Shown one piece after another: positions 17,311 through 24,546 of a DNA stretch of 42,922 nt. Origin of the DNA: Acidobacteriota bacterium (GTDB lineage: Bacteria; Chlamydiota; Chlamydiia; Chlamydiales; Rhabdochlamydiaceae); the NCBI GenBank assembly GCA_903970255.1, contig CAJCHM010000017.1:1-42922 (forward strand), in the 5' to 3' direction. Under the pieces are notes generated by a model. It was not told the DNA's origin. It searched no databases and worked only from the letters and a program-made list of their open reading frames with translations. The translations under genes were made by a program, and so were the position numbers. How positions within the stretch are numbered: position 1 is the first letter of the stretch; each line of letters opens with the position of its first letter.

Positions 17311-17620
17311 AACTATCTTATTGTTATTATTAGTATTAGAATCGCAAGGAGCATAAAGCACCTTAGCTATATTCTATTCCTAATACAATTAGCATTCAAT
17401 TCATAAAAACTATTATCAAAACCAGCATTGACAACAGTACCTTGCCGTAAGAATCTATCGATGACGATAGACTCTTACGGACTAGTTTTTAAAAAAAAAC
17501 GGTGGTTTTTTCAGACATATCTTTTATGAGAAATGTTGTAAAAGAAAATATTTTTATGAAGGAGTATTTTTTGAGAAAGCCTCTTCTTTAAGACGTTGGA
17601 GAAGAGGCTTTGTGAGATGT
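17311..17620. other. Intergenic region with two hairpins
   Basis: One hairpin at 17445-17480 has a 16-bp stem with one mismatch (CCGTAAGAATCTATCG, loop ATGA) and is followed on the plus strand by ACTAGTTTTT. Another at 17576-17611 follows the stop codon of the minus-strand gene at 17621. The rest is AT-rich and holds no gene that I can see. Confidence 0.5.
17576..17611 (-). terminator. Hairpin just after the CBM20-like protein gene
   Basis: A 12-bp perfect stem (AAAGCCTCTTCT with AGAAGAGGCTTT) with a 12-base loop begins ten bases beyond the stop codon of the minus-strand gene. The position fits a terminator. On the transcribed strand it is followed by A-rich rather than T-rich sequence, so intrinsic termination is not certain. 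Confidence 0.45.
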
Positions 17621-19228
17621 TTAAAATTTAGGCTCTGTCATATCTCCGATTGTCCGGTTAGACCCATTAGATAGATCTTTTTCCCAAATCAATTTTTCTC
17701 CATTTTTTGGTACAAGTACATATTTGAAGTTGATGGGCTCGGTGATTGTCTTCTTGTGGATTTGGACGCTCCAGCACCCTTCACTATTAGCAAGGAAGAG
17801 GGGACTTTTCTCATCCCAATCATTCCTTCCTTCAATGTTCTGACCGCAGATGGCAATCTTGTATTTATTTTCATCAAACCCAAAGTTAACAAAGATAATG
17901 AAACCTTCCAAATCCTCTTCCAAGCCCTCAGGAATCTTTTCAAATTCTGCACCTTGTGTATTGATCAGCTCTCCATTGACGATTTTACGGTTTCCATTAA
18001 GCTTTTCCCAGAAGTTCTTATCGTCATTGATCAGAAACTTACATTCCTGGTTGCCCAAATCCTTAGCATTCAACTTCCAGAGGTTCGGTTGTATCTCTAC
18101 AAGGGAGATCCCTTTGTCCCAATTTCCATTAATTCCTCGAATGAAAAGGGTAGAGCCAACGGGTAGTGGAGGCTGACAGCTTATTGTGAAGTTGCTCACG
18201 GAATTAGGCCTGATATTGATCATAGGCGCAATTGCGTTAATATTCGGGCTGATATTATTGCCGGTTTGACCCTCAAGAGCTTCCTTCATCCGACGGGTCA
18301 TTTTTTCTGCTAAGAATTGGATCTTTGGTTTTGCAGGAGGAAGGATTTCTTTGATTGCAGCTAGTTTTTGTATGTCAGTACCTGGCCATTCGGAGAAAGA
18401 TTGGCCTAAGATCGAGGGTTGCAATTCTCTTTTAATTGCTTTATCTGAAAGCAGAACTTTGTTTAGACTTGCAAGCAATTTTTCTTTATCGGCTGATTCA
18501 AGCTTTTTAAAGGCCTCATCTACTGCATTGGATTGCTTAATGTCTTGCACTGCAAGATGATATTGGAGTGTGTCAAGAGGATCTAGGAAACTTTCCTTCT
18601 CATTCTCTTCTTTTTCCACTTTTTCCTGCTCAGAAATGATATTTTGTAGCCGTTGAGTCGTCTGTTTTAAAAGACTTGCAATGGTAGCATTGTTTTCAGG
18701 TTTGAAGTAATGAGTTTTCTTAAGATTGTATTTTTTTAATTTCTCATAGAGGTTGATTAATTTGTCAAAAAGCTCTTGGAGATTCGATTCCTGCGTGTTG
18801 CTGGAGAATTGAGTAAAAACATCTTTGAATTGGCTGACTTGGTAATTTTCATCCTGAGTGGCTACTATTATTCTTTCCTGTTTTTGCAGAGTTTCGTGCG
18901 CGCTGCTTTGATTAATAACCGACTGAGCGATAGAAATTTGGTAGTTAATCTTATGGATAATGCGAGTACATTCGCTGAGCTTTAAGAAAATTTTTTCTAT
19001 ATCTTCTTCACTTGCATTATTGATCTGTTTGTCTGTTTTATTAAAGGTGGCAGAAACTCGGTTCTGTAATGCCACACAGGTTGCAAGAGGTTCATTGATT
19101 TCGTGGATTAAACGATCAATATCTTCTTGAGAACCTATATTCTTTACTTCGCTTTGTATTGATTCTAACTGCCTCTGAAGCACAGGAAGGTTTTCAAAAA
19201 TTTGGTTTCTGTTCCATTGAACTGCCAT
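17621..19228 (-). CDS. Coiled-coil protein with two C-terminal starch-binding-like (CBM20-like) domains
   Basis: This 535-residue protein has a long helical, Gln/Lys/Glu-rich N-terminal half (1-330) with no signal peptide. Two beta domains follow. Domain 1 (about 343-425) has STLFIRGINGNWDKG, then W, and ends WEKLNGNRKI. Domain 2 (about 443-535) has YKIAICGQNIEGRNDWD and ends FKYVLV, LIWEKD and SNRTIGD. The order of G-x-W-D, W, K-F/Y and W-E...N-R is that of CBM20, which binds starch and glycogen, but no catalytic domain is attached. It may bind glycogen or another glucan in the bacterium, inclusion or host (inference). The Shine-Dalgarno AAGGACGG is good. The first 64 bases overlap the 3' end of the upstream methyltransferase gene. 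Confidence 0.75.
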   Translation of the reverse strand: MAVQWNRNQIFENLPVLQRQLESIQSEVKNIGSQEDIDRLIHEINEPLATCVALQNRVSATFNKTDKQINNASEEDIEKIFLKLSECTRIIHKINYQISIAQSVINQSSAHETLQKQERIIVATQDENYQVSQFKDVFTQFSSNTQESNLQELFDKLINLYEKLKKYNLKKTHYFKPENNATIASLLKQTTQRLQNIISEQEKVEKEENEKESFLDPLDTLQYHLAVQDIKQSNAVDEAFKKLESADKEKLLASLNKVLLSDKAIKRELQPSILGQSFSEWPGTDIQKLAAIKEILPPAKPKIQFLAEKMTRRMKEALEGQTGNNISPNINAIAPMINIRPNSVSNFTISCQPPLPVGSTLFIRGINGNWDKGISLVEIQPNLWKLNAKDLGNQECKFLINDDKNFWEKLNGNRKIVNGELINTQGAEFEKIPEGLEEDLEGFIIFVNFGFDENKYKIAICGQNIEGRNDWDEKSPLFLANSEGCWSVQIHKKTITEPINFKYVLVPKNGEKLIWEKDLSNGSNRTIGDMTEPKF

Positions 19229-19848
19229 AAATTACCGTCCTTTTTGATTTGTCGATTGCTGTTTTTTTGAATTAAAATAAGACTAGGTCCTGCATCCCGA
19301 TTAGGAAAGCTGTGATAACAAACATTCCAATGAGAGGAGGGGAGTTCTTTTGCCATCTCAAGCAGAGCTTTCTCCTCAACCGCTCCTTCGGGGTGGCCAG
19401 GATAGCAGGTGAGGGACATCACCCCTCCGGGTGAAAGCAATTCCAGAGCTTTTTCCACGCTTTCCAAAGTAGTCTTTGCTTGAGTCGTAAGCTGTTTATT
19501 TCCTTTGGGGAGATAGCCTAAATTGTAGACAATGAGCTTGATAGGAACGGTTGTGCAAAGCTCTGGAAAATTCACATGGGATTGTTTGTAGATATAAATT
19601 TTTTTAAAAATCTCCGAACCCAGATTTCTTTGAAGCAATTCTTGAGTTCTAAGGATTGCCTCTTCTTGAATGTCAAGCCCGATCAATCCGCCGCCGCCAG
19701 CTTTTTCTAGAATTTTTGCGAGCCTCAAAGTGTCTTGCCCCCCTCCACAAGTGGCATCGACTGCCCAGTCGCCATTTTTAAGGAGAATCATCCAGTAGTG
19801 GTGGGCAAGATCTAAATGAGATTGAAAAAGAGGGAATTTTTGCTGCAT
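19165..19848 (-). CDS. mnmM: SAM-dependent methyltransferase, MnmM/YtqB family
   Basis: Family members methylate the 5-aminomethyl group of 2-thiouridine at tRNA position 34. Visible motifs are the SAM-binding DATCGGGQDTLRLA (about 32-45), GLDIQEEAI (about 57-65), the family hallmark YNLGYLPKGNK (about 108-118), TTLESVEKAL and CYPGHPEG. The length of 227 exceeds the roughly 190 usual for the family: the last 30 residues follow the normal end (LILIQKN) and are encoded over the start of the next gene, so the original stop may have been lost. ATG 19848 was chosen over an upstream TTG. Some relatives may use other RNA substrates. Confidence 0.83.
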   Translation of the reverse strand: MQQKFPLFQSHLDLAHHYWMILLKNGDWAVDATCGGGQDTLRLAKILEKAGGGGLIGLDIQEEAILRTQELLQRNLGSEIFKKIYIYKQSHVNFPELCTTVPIKLIVYNLGYLPKGNKQLTTQAKTTLESVEKALELLSPGGVMSLTCYPGHPEGAVEEKALLEMAKELPSSHWNVCYHSFPNRDAGPSLILIQKNSNRQIKKDGNLWQFNGTETKFLKTFLCFRGS

Positions 19849-19978
19849 ATTTTTTTTCAATGAAAGTATTCGAGAGGATGATTATTTCTCTTTGGTTCTT
19901 TTTTGTCGCTTAAGATTTTTTCTTGCTGTTAATTTCTGGATTAGATTAGTATACTCTTCTAAAATTTAAGGTTTTAGA

Positions 19979-20052
19979 GGGGTATTAGCTCAGTTGGTTA
20001 GAGCGCCACGTTGACATCGTGGAGGTCAGCTGTTCAAGTCAGCTATATCCCA
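19979..20052 (+). tRNA. tRNA-Val (anticodon GAC)
   Basis: A full cloverleaf folds: acceptor GGGGTAT with ATATCCC (one G-T pair), D arm GCTC...GAGC, anticodon stem CCACG/CGTGG with loop TTGACAT, and T arm AGCTG TTCAAGT CAGCT. The discriminator is A at 20052 and no CCA is encoded. The next gene starts at the very next base, so the tRNA and the downstream mRNA must be separated by processing. Confidence 0.95.
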
Positions 20053-21633
20053 ATGGAAATTTCTATACATTATCCCTTAAAACCCCTCAACCAGACAGCT
20101 GCAGCGCTCATGGCCGCAGCTGTGATTGAGCTATTCCCTGGTGCTCTCATCGTCGATGGACAGGGAACCCCAGATCGTTTTTTCTACGACTTTGTCTTCC
20201 CCTTTGAGTTTCAATCTGATTTTTTGACGATGATCGAGGAGCGGATGCGTCTGATGATTAGAGAAAAAAGGGAGGTTAGACATCTTGAGATGATGCCTGC
20301 AAATGCAGCCTCGATGATGATGCATCGAGGGCAGACCCTTGCTGCACAGTTGTTAGAGGATATCAACAGGGCAGTTGTCGATATTTGTCAAATTGGAGAC
20401 CTTGCGCTCTATTCCCGCGAGCCTCACCTAACCCAGCTTCAAATCCCTTTTTTTAAACTCCTCGAAGGATACTCTTTAGATCTCTCCGGACAAAAGATCA
20501 CACGGATTGTCGGGGCTGCAACTTTAGAAAAGCATGTTTTGAAAGAAATTGCCAAGCAACCTAAGCCATCATCAAGGTCTCATTTGAAACAGATTTCAGA
20601 GAGCTGTTTGCTTATGCCTCTGAGTGAAGCGGGGGTTTGGATGTGGTGCCCAAGAGGGGAGGCTCTGCGTCAGGGGATGATTGCATTTTGGAGGGAGGAG
20701 CATTTAAAGGAAAATTTTAGCTTTGTTTCCTCTCCTGTGTCTTTGATCGAAGGTGGTCATGAGGAAAATTTAACAGAGGCGCATAAAGAGTGTTTTTTTT
20801 GGCAAGTAACCCCAAGGTTAGCTGAAATCTCTCTTGTTTCTAGTTCAGAAATTCCTTCCCTAGCCTTGGGTCTTTTATCTTCAAAAGCTTACTTTGCCGA
20901 CCGCGCCCATCTTTTTTGTCCCGATGAAAAACTTTTAGAAGAATGTATTTCTTCCTTGCGTTTCATCCTAAAGATCCCTAAAATCTTCCAATTTGAGTAC
21001 GAAATTGTTTTGTGTGTTTCGCGCCTAGGCACCCAAAAAGCAAGAGCCAAAGCAGTAGCTCTTCTTCGGCAAGCGCTTGAGAGTTTAGATATCTCGTATT
21101 CTGTGGAAAAAGAAGATCGGATTGGAGTACTGGCGAGCATTGAGATTCACATACCGGATGCACTAGGGCGAAGATGGACAGGCCCCTCTTTAAGCGTGCC
21201 TGAGGCAGCAATGCCTCTGGGAAAGGGGAGTATGCTCATCCGATCAACCTTTAGTTCGTTAGAGCGGATGTTAGCGCTGCTTCTGGAGCAAAAAGAGGGG
21301 TGGCTGCCTTTGTGGCTTGTTCCAGAGCAGGTGCGGATCTTAGTTGCTACAAGTAAAACCGATTCTTATGCTAGGCAAGTGTGCAAAGTGTTGCGATCCG
21401 AAGGGATTCGTGTTACTGTAGAGAGCGGTAAAGGTCCTTTAAAGGGGCGGCTCTATGAAGCTATGACTGAAAAAGTGCCCTATGTCATCCTGCTCGGTGA
21501 GCGGGAGGAGATGGCAGCTGTTCTCACTGTCCGAGCTTATGGTGAGAGCAAAGAGCAGACCTTATCTTTAGATGAGTTCTGCATGAGACTGAAAAGCGAA
21601 ATGAGGAGTGAAACCTCTGAACTTACGAATTAA
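20053..21633 (+). CDS. Degenerate threonyl-tRNA synthetase paralogue in the thrS position
   Basis: The 526 residues align by eye with ThrRS after its TGS domain. An editing-like domain contains RFFYDF and REPHL. A catalytic-core remnant shows WMWCPRGEALRQG (compare VFWHPKGW), ADRAHLFC (about 280; compare DDAHIFC) and LGRRWTGP. It ends with an HGTP anticodon-binding domain (WLPLWLVPEQVRILV to VPYVILLGE, about 416-510). The editing HxxxH is lost (TAAALMAAA). The NCPGH zinc cysteine and the motif 2 R-x-E are absent, and the third zinc histidine is replaced (LIRSTFSS). It therefore cannot charge tRNA by the normal mechanism. It precedes infC-rpmI-rplT-pheS exactly where thrS sits in many bacteria and may bind tRNA or mRNA as a regulator (inference). 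A real thrS is expected elsewhere. ATG 20053 was preferred to an in-frame ATG inside the tRNA. Confidence 0.82.
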   Translation: MEISIHYPLKPLNQTAAALMAAAVIELFPGALIVDGQGTPDRFFYDFVFPFEFQSDFLTMIEERMRLMIREKREVRHLEMMPANAASMMMHRGQTLAAQLLEDINRAVVDICQIGDLALYSREPHLTQLQIPFFKLLEGYSLDLSGQKITRIVGAATLEKHVLKEIAKQPKPSSRSHLKQISESCLLMPLSEAGVWMWCPRGEALRQGMIAFWREEHLKENFSFVSSPVSLIEGGHEENLTEAHKECFFWQVTPRLAEISLVSSSEIPSLALGLLSSKAYFADRAHLFCPDEKLLEECISSLRFILKIPKIFQFEYEIVLCVSRLGTQKARAKAVALLRQALESLDISYSVEKEDRIGVLASIEIHIPDALGRRWTGPSLSVPEAAMPLGKGSMLIRSTFSSLERMLALLLEQKEGWLPLWLVPEQVRILVATSKTDSYARQVCKVLRSEGIRVTVESGKGPLKGRLYEAMTEKVPYVILLGEREEMAAVLTVRAYGESKEQTLSLDEFCMRLKSEMRSETSELTN

Positions 21634-22141
21634 TAGAGAGATCCGAGCGCCTAAGGTGCGCGTCATTGATAATGATGGCGGGCAGTTAGGTGTGTTGATG
21701 TTAACGGAAGCGTTAGCGAAAGCGGAGCTAGCGGGATTAGATCTCGTTGAGATCGCACCCTCTGCTGAACCGCCGGTGTGCAAAATCATCGATTTTGGCA
21801 AATATCGCTACCAGCTAACGAAAAAAGAAAAAGAGCAGAAGAAATCGCAGCACCAAGTCAAGGTTAAAGAGATCAAGATCAAGCCGAATACGGATGATCA
21901 TGATCTTGAGGTTAAGACAAAACATGCGCGAGAATTTATCTCCAAGGGAAATAAAGTGAGAATCACTTGCGTTTTCCGCGGAAGAGAAATGCTCCACCCG
22001 GAATTTGGGCATCGCAATGTCAATCGCATTTGCGAGGAACTGTCTGATATCGCTGCCCCCGAATCGCCAGCGAGAATGTTAGGTCGCAGCCTATCTGTCG
22101 TATTGGCGCCCGGAGCAAAGAAAAAAATGGCAAATAGTTAA
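21608..22141 (+). CDS. infC: Translation initiation factor IF-3
   Basis: IF-3 binds the 30S subunit and proofreads initiator tRNA and start codon. Its N-domain begins INREIRAPKVRVID, the linker is Lys/Glu-rich (KKEKEQKKSQHQVK), and the C-domain has VKEIKIKPNTDDHDLEVK and RGREMLHPEFG. The length is about normal at 174-177. The frame has no ATG at its start. GTG 21608 has its first base inside the AGGAG motif (21604-21608), which is impossible spacing for it. CTG 21617 has the ideal 8-base spacing. ATT 21629 is a third choice, as used in E. coli infC. The gene overlaps the ThrRS-like gene by 17-26 bases. Confidence 0.96.
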   Translation: MKPLNLRINREIRAPKVRVIDNDGGQLGVLMLTEALAKAELAGLDLVEIAPSAEPPVCKIIDFGKYRYQLTKKEKEQKKSQHQVKVKEIKIKPNTDDHDLEVKTKHAREFISKGNKVRITCVFRGREMLHPEFGHRNVNRICEELSDIAAPESPARMLGRSLSVVLAPGAKKKMANS

Positions 22142-22155
22142 TTGGAGAAGTTACC

Positions 22156-22353
22156 GTGCCAAAAATGAAAACACGCAAAGCAGTGGCTGCAAGATTTAAG
22201 GTCACAGGCACTGGCAAATTAAAACGCCAGCGCCCAGGTCGCCGCCACATATTGACAAAAAAATCCTCTAAGCGCAAACGCCATCTCAAAAAGGCCGGTT
22301 TAGTCGACAAGGGGCAAGTAAAGATGTATTCCCGATTATTGGGAGTGGGTTAA
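22156..22353 (+). CDS. rpmI: 50S ribosomal protein L35
   Basis: This small basic protein of 65 residues has the L35 pattern MPKMKTRKAVAARFKVTGTG at its start, and RRHILTKKSSKRKRHLKK in the middle. It begins with GTG and has GGAG nine bases upstream. It lies between infC and rplT in the conserved order. Confidence 0.97.
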   Translation: MPKMKTRKAVAARFKVTGTGKLKRQRPGRRHILTKKSSKRKRHLKKAGLVDKGQVKMYSRLLGVG

Positions 22354-22407
22354 TCGACACTGGTTAACTAAAATTAGACTTATAAGATAGAAATTTGGAG
22401 AATTACC

Positions 22408-22764
22408 ATGGTTAGAGTCACCAATGCAGTGGCTGCCAATCGCAAGCGCAAAAGACTGCTCAAGCAGGCAAAGGGATTTGTCGGTGATCGTAAGAATCAC
22501 ATCCGCTTGTCAGCTGATGCTGTGATGTCCGCGATGGCATTTAATTACCGCCACCGCAAACAAAGAAAAAGAGATTTTAAGCGCCTTTGGATTATCCGTA
22601 TCGGAGTTGGCGCAAAGATCAACGGAATGTCCTATAGCAAGCTCATTTCTGGTCTGAAGAAAGCAGGCTGCGGTCTTAATCGCAAAATGCTCTCCGACAT
22701 GGCACTGCGCGATCCCTACAGCTTTGCCGCTGTTGTCGGTACTGCAAAACAGGCACTGGCTTAA
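22408..22764 (+). CDS. rplT: 50S ribosomal protein L20
   Basis: The 118-residue protein is typical of L20: the basic N-terminal helix RKRKRLLKQAKGFVGDRKN, then YRHRKQRKRDFKRLWI and the C-terminal RNA-binding domain with NGMSYSKLISGL. L20 is essential for early 50S assembly and in several bacteria represses its own operon. No clear 23S-mimic leader was found upstream of rpmI. Good Shine-Dalgarno GGAG at 22397. Confidence 0.98.
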   Translation: MVRVTNAVAANRKRKRLLKQAKGFVGDRKNHIRLSADAVMSAMAFNYRHRKQRKRDFKRLWIIRIGVGAKINGMSYSKLISGLKKAGCGLNRKMLSDMALRDPYSFAAVVGTAKQALA

Positions 22765-22779
22765 ATCTTTATTGTTTTT

Positions 22780-22808
22780 CAACACTATGGGGTATACCCA
22801 TAGTGTTG
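22780..22808 (+). terminator. Hairpin between rplT and pheS (attenuator or terminator candidate)
   Basis: A perfect 12-bp stem, CAACACTATGGG with CCCATAGTGTTG, has the loop GTATA. It follows the rplT stop by 15 bases and precedes pheS by 28. The sequence after it is pyrimidine-rich (ACCTTCCCCTATATTTC) but has no T-run, so read-through or processing is possible. Confidence 0.55.
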
Positions 22809-22836
22809 ACCTTCCCCTATATTTCTGAGGTTTTTT

Positions 22837-23859
22837 GTGCAAGATCAACTAGCCGCTCTTCGTAAGCAATTCCAATCTGAACTAGCAGCCGTCCAAAACA
22901 GCAAAGAAGTGGAACAGCTAAAGGTCAAATACCTTGGCAAAAAAGGTCCTGTTCAAGACCTGATGCAACACCTTCGCAACGCCTCAGCTGATCAGCGCCC
23001 CTTACTTGGACAGCAGATCAACGACCTCAAAGAGGAGTTTGCACATCTTTGTCAGATGGCTCTTGAGAGTTATTCCAAAGCCGAATTGGCTCACCGTTTG
23101 CAAGAGGAGAAGATTGATATTTCGATGCCTGGCAGGCGCAAGTCTTTAGGCCGAGGCCATCCGATCATGCAAATGATGGATGAGATCATACAAATTTTTG
23201 TAAGCATGGGTTTTTCTGTCCAGTATGGTCCAGATATCGACAGTGACTACTACAACTATGAAGGACTCAATTTCCCTCCTGATCACCCAGCCCGTGATAT
23301 GCAGGACACTTTTTATATTACCAAAGAGATCCTGCTTAGATCGCATACATCTAATACGCAGCTGCGTGTGATGGAAAACCACAAGCCTCCTATTCGCATC
23401 ATTGCCCCCGGTACAGTTTATCGCAATGAGACGATTAGCAGCAGATCCCATGTTTTCTTTCATCAAGTGGAAGGACTTTATATCGATAAAAATGTCTCAT
23501 TTGCCGATCTTTTTGCAACAATGGATGAATTTTGCAACAAGTTATTCCAAACAAAGGTACAAACGCGCTATCGCCCCAGCTATTTTCCCTTCGTGGAACC
23601 GGGTCTAGAACTCGACGTTGCATGCACTGCATGTGCAGGCAAAGGGTGCCGTCTTTGCAAACAATCGGGGTGGCTTGAGATTTTAGGTGCCGGGATGGTT
23701 CATCCAGAGGTGCTCAAGAATGGGGGAGTCGACCCAGAAACCCACAGCGGATTTGCTTGGGGAATGGGTGTCGAACGATTGACTATGCTCCGCTATGGGA
23801 TCAAAGATATCCGGATGTTTACCGAGAATGATTTCCGTTTTCTTGAACAGTTTGCTTGA
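22837..23859 (+). CDS. pheS: Phenylalanyl-tRNA synthetase alpha subunit
   Basis: PheS forms the catalytic core of the alpha2-beta2 PheRS. The 340 residues have an N-terminal coiled coil (1-85) and then class II motifs: GFSVQYGPDIDSDYYNYEGL (about 124-143), RNETISSRSHVFFHQVEGL (motif 2, about 196-214) and GFAWGMGVERLTMLRYGI (motif 3, about 307-324). It starts with GTG. pheT does not follow: the gene is followed at once by tRNA-Ser, so the beta subunit is encoded elsewhere, as in Chlamydia (from memory). Confidence 0.97.
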   Translation: MQDQLAALRKQFQSELAAVQNSKEVEQLKVKYLGKKGPVQDLMQHLRNASADQRPLLGQQINDLKEEFAHLCQMALESYSKAELAHRLQEEKIDISMPGRRKSLGRGHPIMQMMDEIIQIFVSMGFSVQYGPDIDSDYYNYEGLNFPPDHPARDMQDTFYITKEILLRSHTSNTQLRVMENHKPPIRIIAPGTVYRNETISSRSHVFFHQVEGLYIDKNVSFADLFATMDEFCNKLFQTKVQTRYRPSYFPFVEPGLELDVACTACAGKGCRLCKQSGWLEILGAGMVHPEVLKNGGVDPETHSGFAWGMGVERLTMLRYGIKDIRMFTENDFRFLEQFA

Positions 23860-23883
23860 AATTTATTGTGCAGTTGCTATAAT
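23856..23883 (+). promoter_or_regulatory. Sigma-70/66-type promoter for tRNA-Ser
   Basis: TTGAAA at 23856-23861 and a perfect TATAAT at 23878-23883 are separated by 16 bases. The -35 box overlaps the pheS stop codon. Transcription would start about 14 bases before the tRNA. Confidence 0.7.
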
Positions 23884-23903
23884 TCTAGCTTCCTTAGAAA
23901 AAT

Positions 23904-23988
23904 GGAAGAGTGGCAGAGTGGCCTATCGCGGCTGTCTTGAAAACAGCAGTCGGGCAACCGACCGTGGGTTCGAATCCTACCTCTTCCG
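23904..23988 (+). tRNA. tRNA-Ser (anticodon TGA)
   Basis: The acceptor GGAAGAG pairs with CTCTTCC; the anticodon stem GCTGT/ACAGC has loop CTTGAAA (anticodon TGA). A long variable arm (TCGG...CCGA) is typical of class II serine tRNA, and the T arm contains TTCGAAT. The discriminator is G and no CCA is encoded. The length is 85. Confidence 0.96.
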
Positions 23989-24000
23989 ATCCTACCCATT

Positions 24001-24042
24001 CCAACCCTTGTCCTCTTCGTCAAGAAAAGGACAAGGGTTTGG
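24001..24042 (+). terminator. Hairpin after tRNA-Ser, likely terminator
   Basis: CCAACCCTTGTCCTCTTC pairs with GAAAAGGACAAGGGTTTGG around a 5-base loop, with two small irregularities. It starts 13 bases after the tRNA. No T-run follows. Confidence 0.55.
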
Positions 24043-24203
24043 ATATTCGTTTGAGCTGCACCCATGTGATCCCATTTTAGATGTCGTCAGCGCGATTCGA
24101 CGGTTGTTAAATTCTGTCAAGTTAATCTAAAAACATGAGTTAGTTCCAATGTTAAAGAGTATGTTGTTATTTTTTTTAGAAATACACGTTATGTATTAAT
24201 AAC

Positions 24204-24363
24204 CTGAGTAAGGGGTTTAATCCGCTCAACATCAACAATCTTTGCGTGATCTTGCCCTTGTTTTTCCAAAGGTATAGGGGTTTTCGGCTATTACCTTTGG
24301 AAAAACAAGGGCAAGATCACGCAAATCTGTGTTGATGTTGAGGGAAGAAACCCATTACTCAGG
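24204..24363. repeat. 160-bp palindromic element (family H4) with 7-bp target duplication
   Basis: It starts CCTGAGTAA and ends TTACTCAGG; the arms include GCGTGATCTTGCCCTTG and TTTTTCCAAAGGTA against their complements, closing on a centre near 24284. Flanks TTAATAA at 24197-24203 and 24364-24370 are identical. It has the same length as families A, H1 and H2 but unrelated sequence. It occupies the spacer between tRNA-Ser and the NADAR gene; the remaining spacer is AT-rich with nothing else recognised. Confidence 0.88.
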
Positions 24364-24546
24364 TTAATAAAAATTTTATATATGCAGGGTGGATATTTCT
24401 AAAAAATGATAACAATCTCATTTTAATTCTAGCGTTAATTCGTTTTTTTTGTTATTATCAGTTAACAAATTAATAGGATCTTGCCTTTATCGAATGATGT
24501 CTGGGTAAGGTTTTAAAAAAATATTTTTAACTAATTGAGGTTTTAT

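Noticed and set aside
19923-19955. Promoter TTGCTG...TATACT before tRNA-Val
   Set aside because: The spacer would be 21 bases, too long. Only the -10-like box is plausible.
20011-20052. Upstream start of the ThrRS-like gene inside the tRNA
   Set aside because: The first 14 codons would be tRNA-Val sequence. The ATG at 20053 directly after the tRNA fits the alignment with ThrRS.
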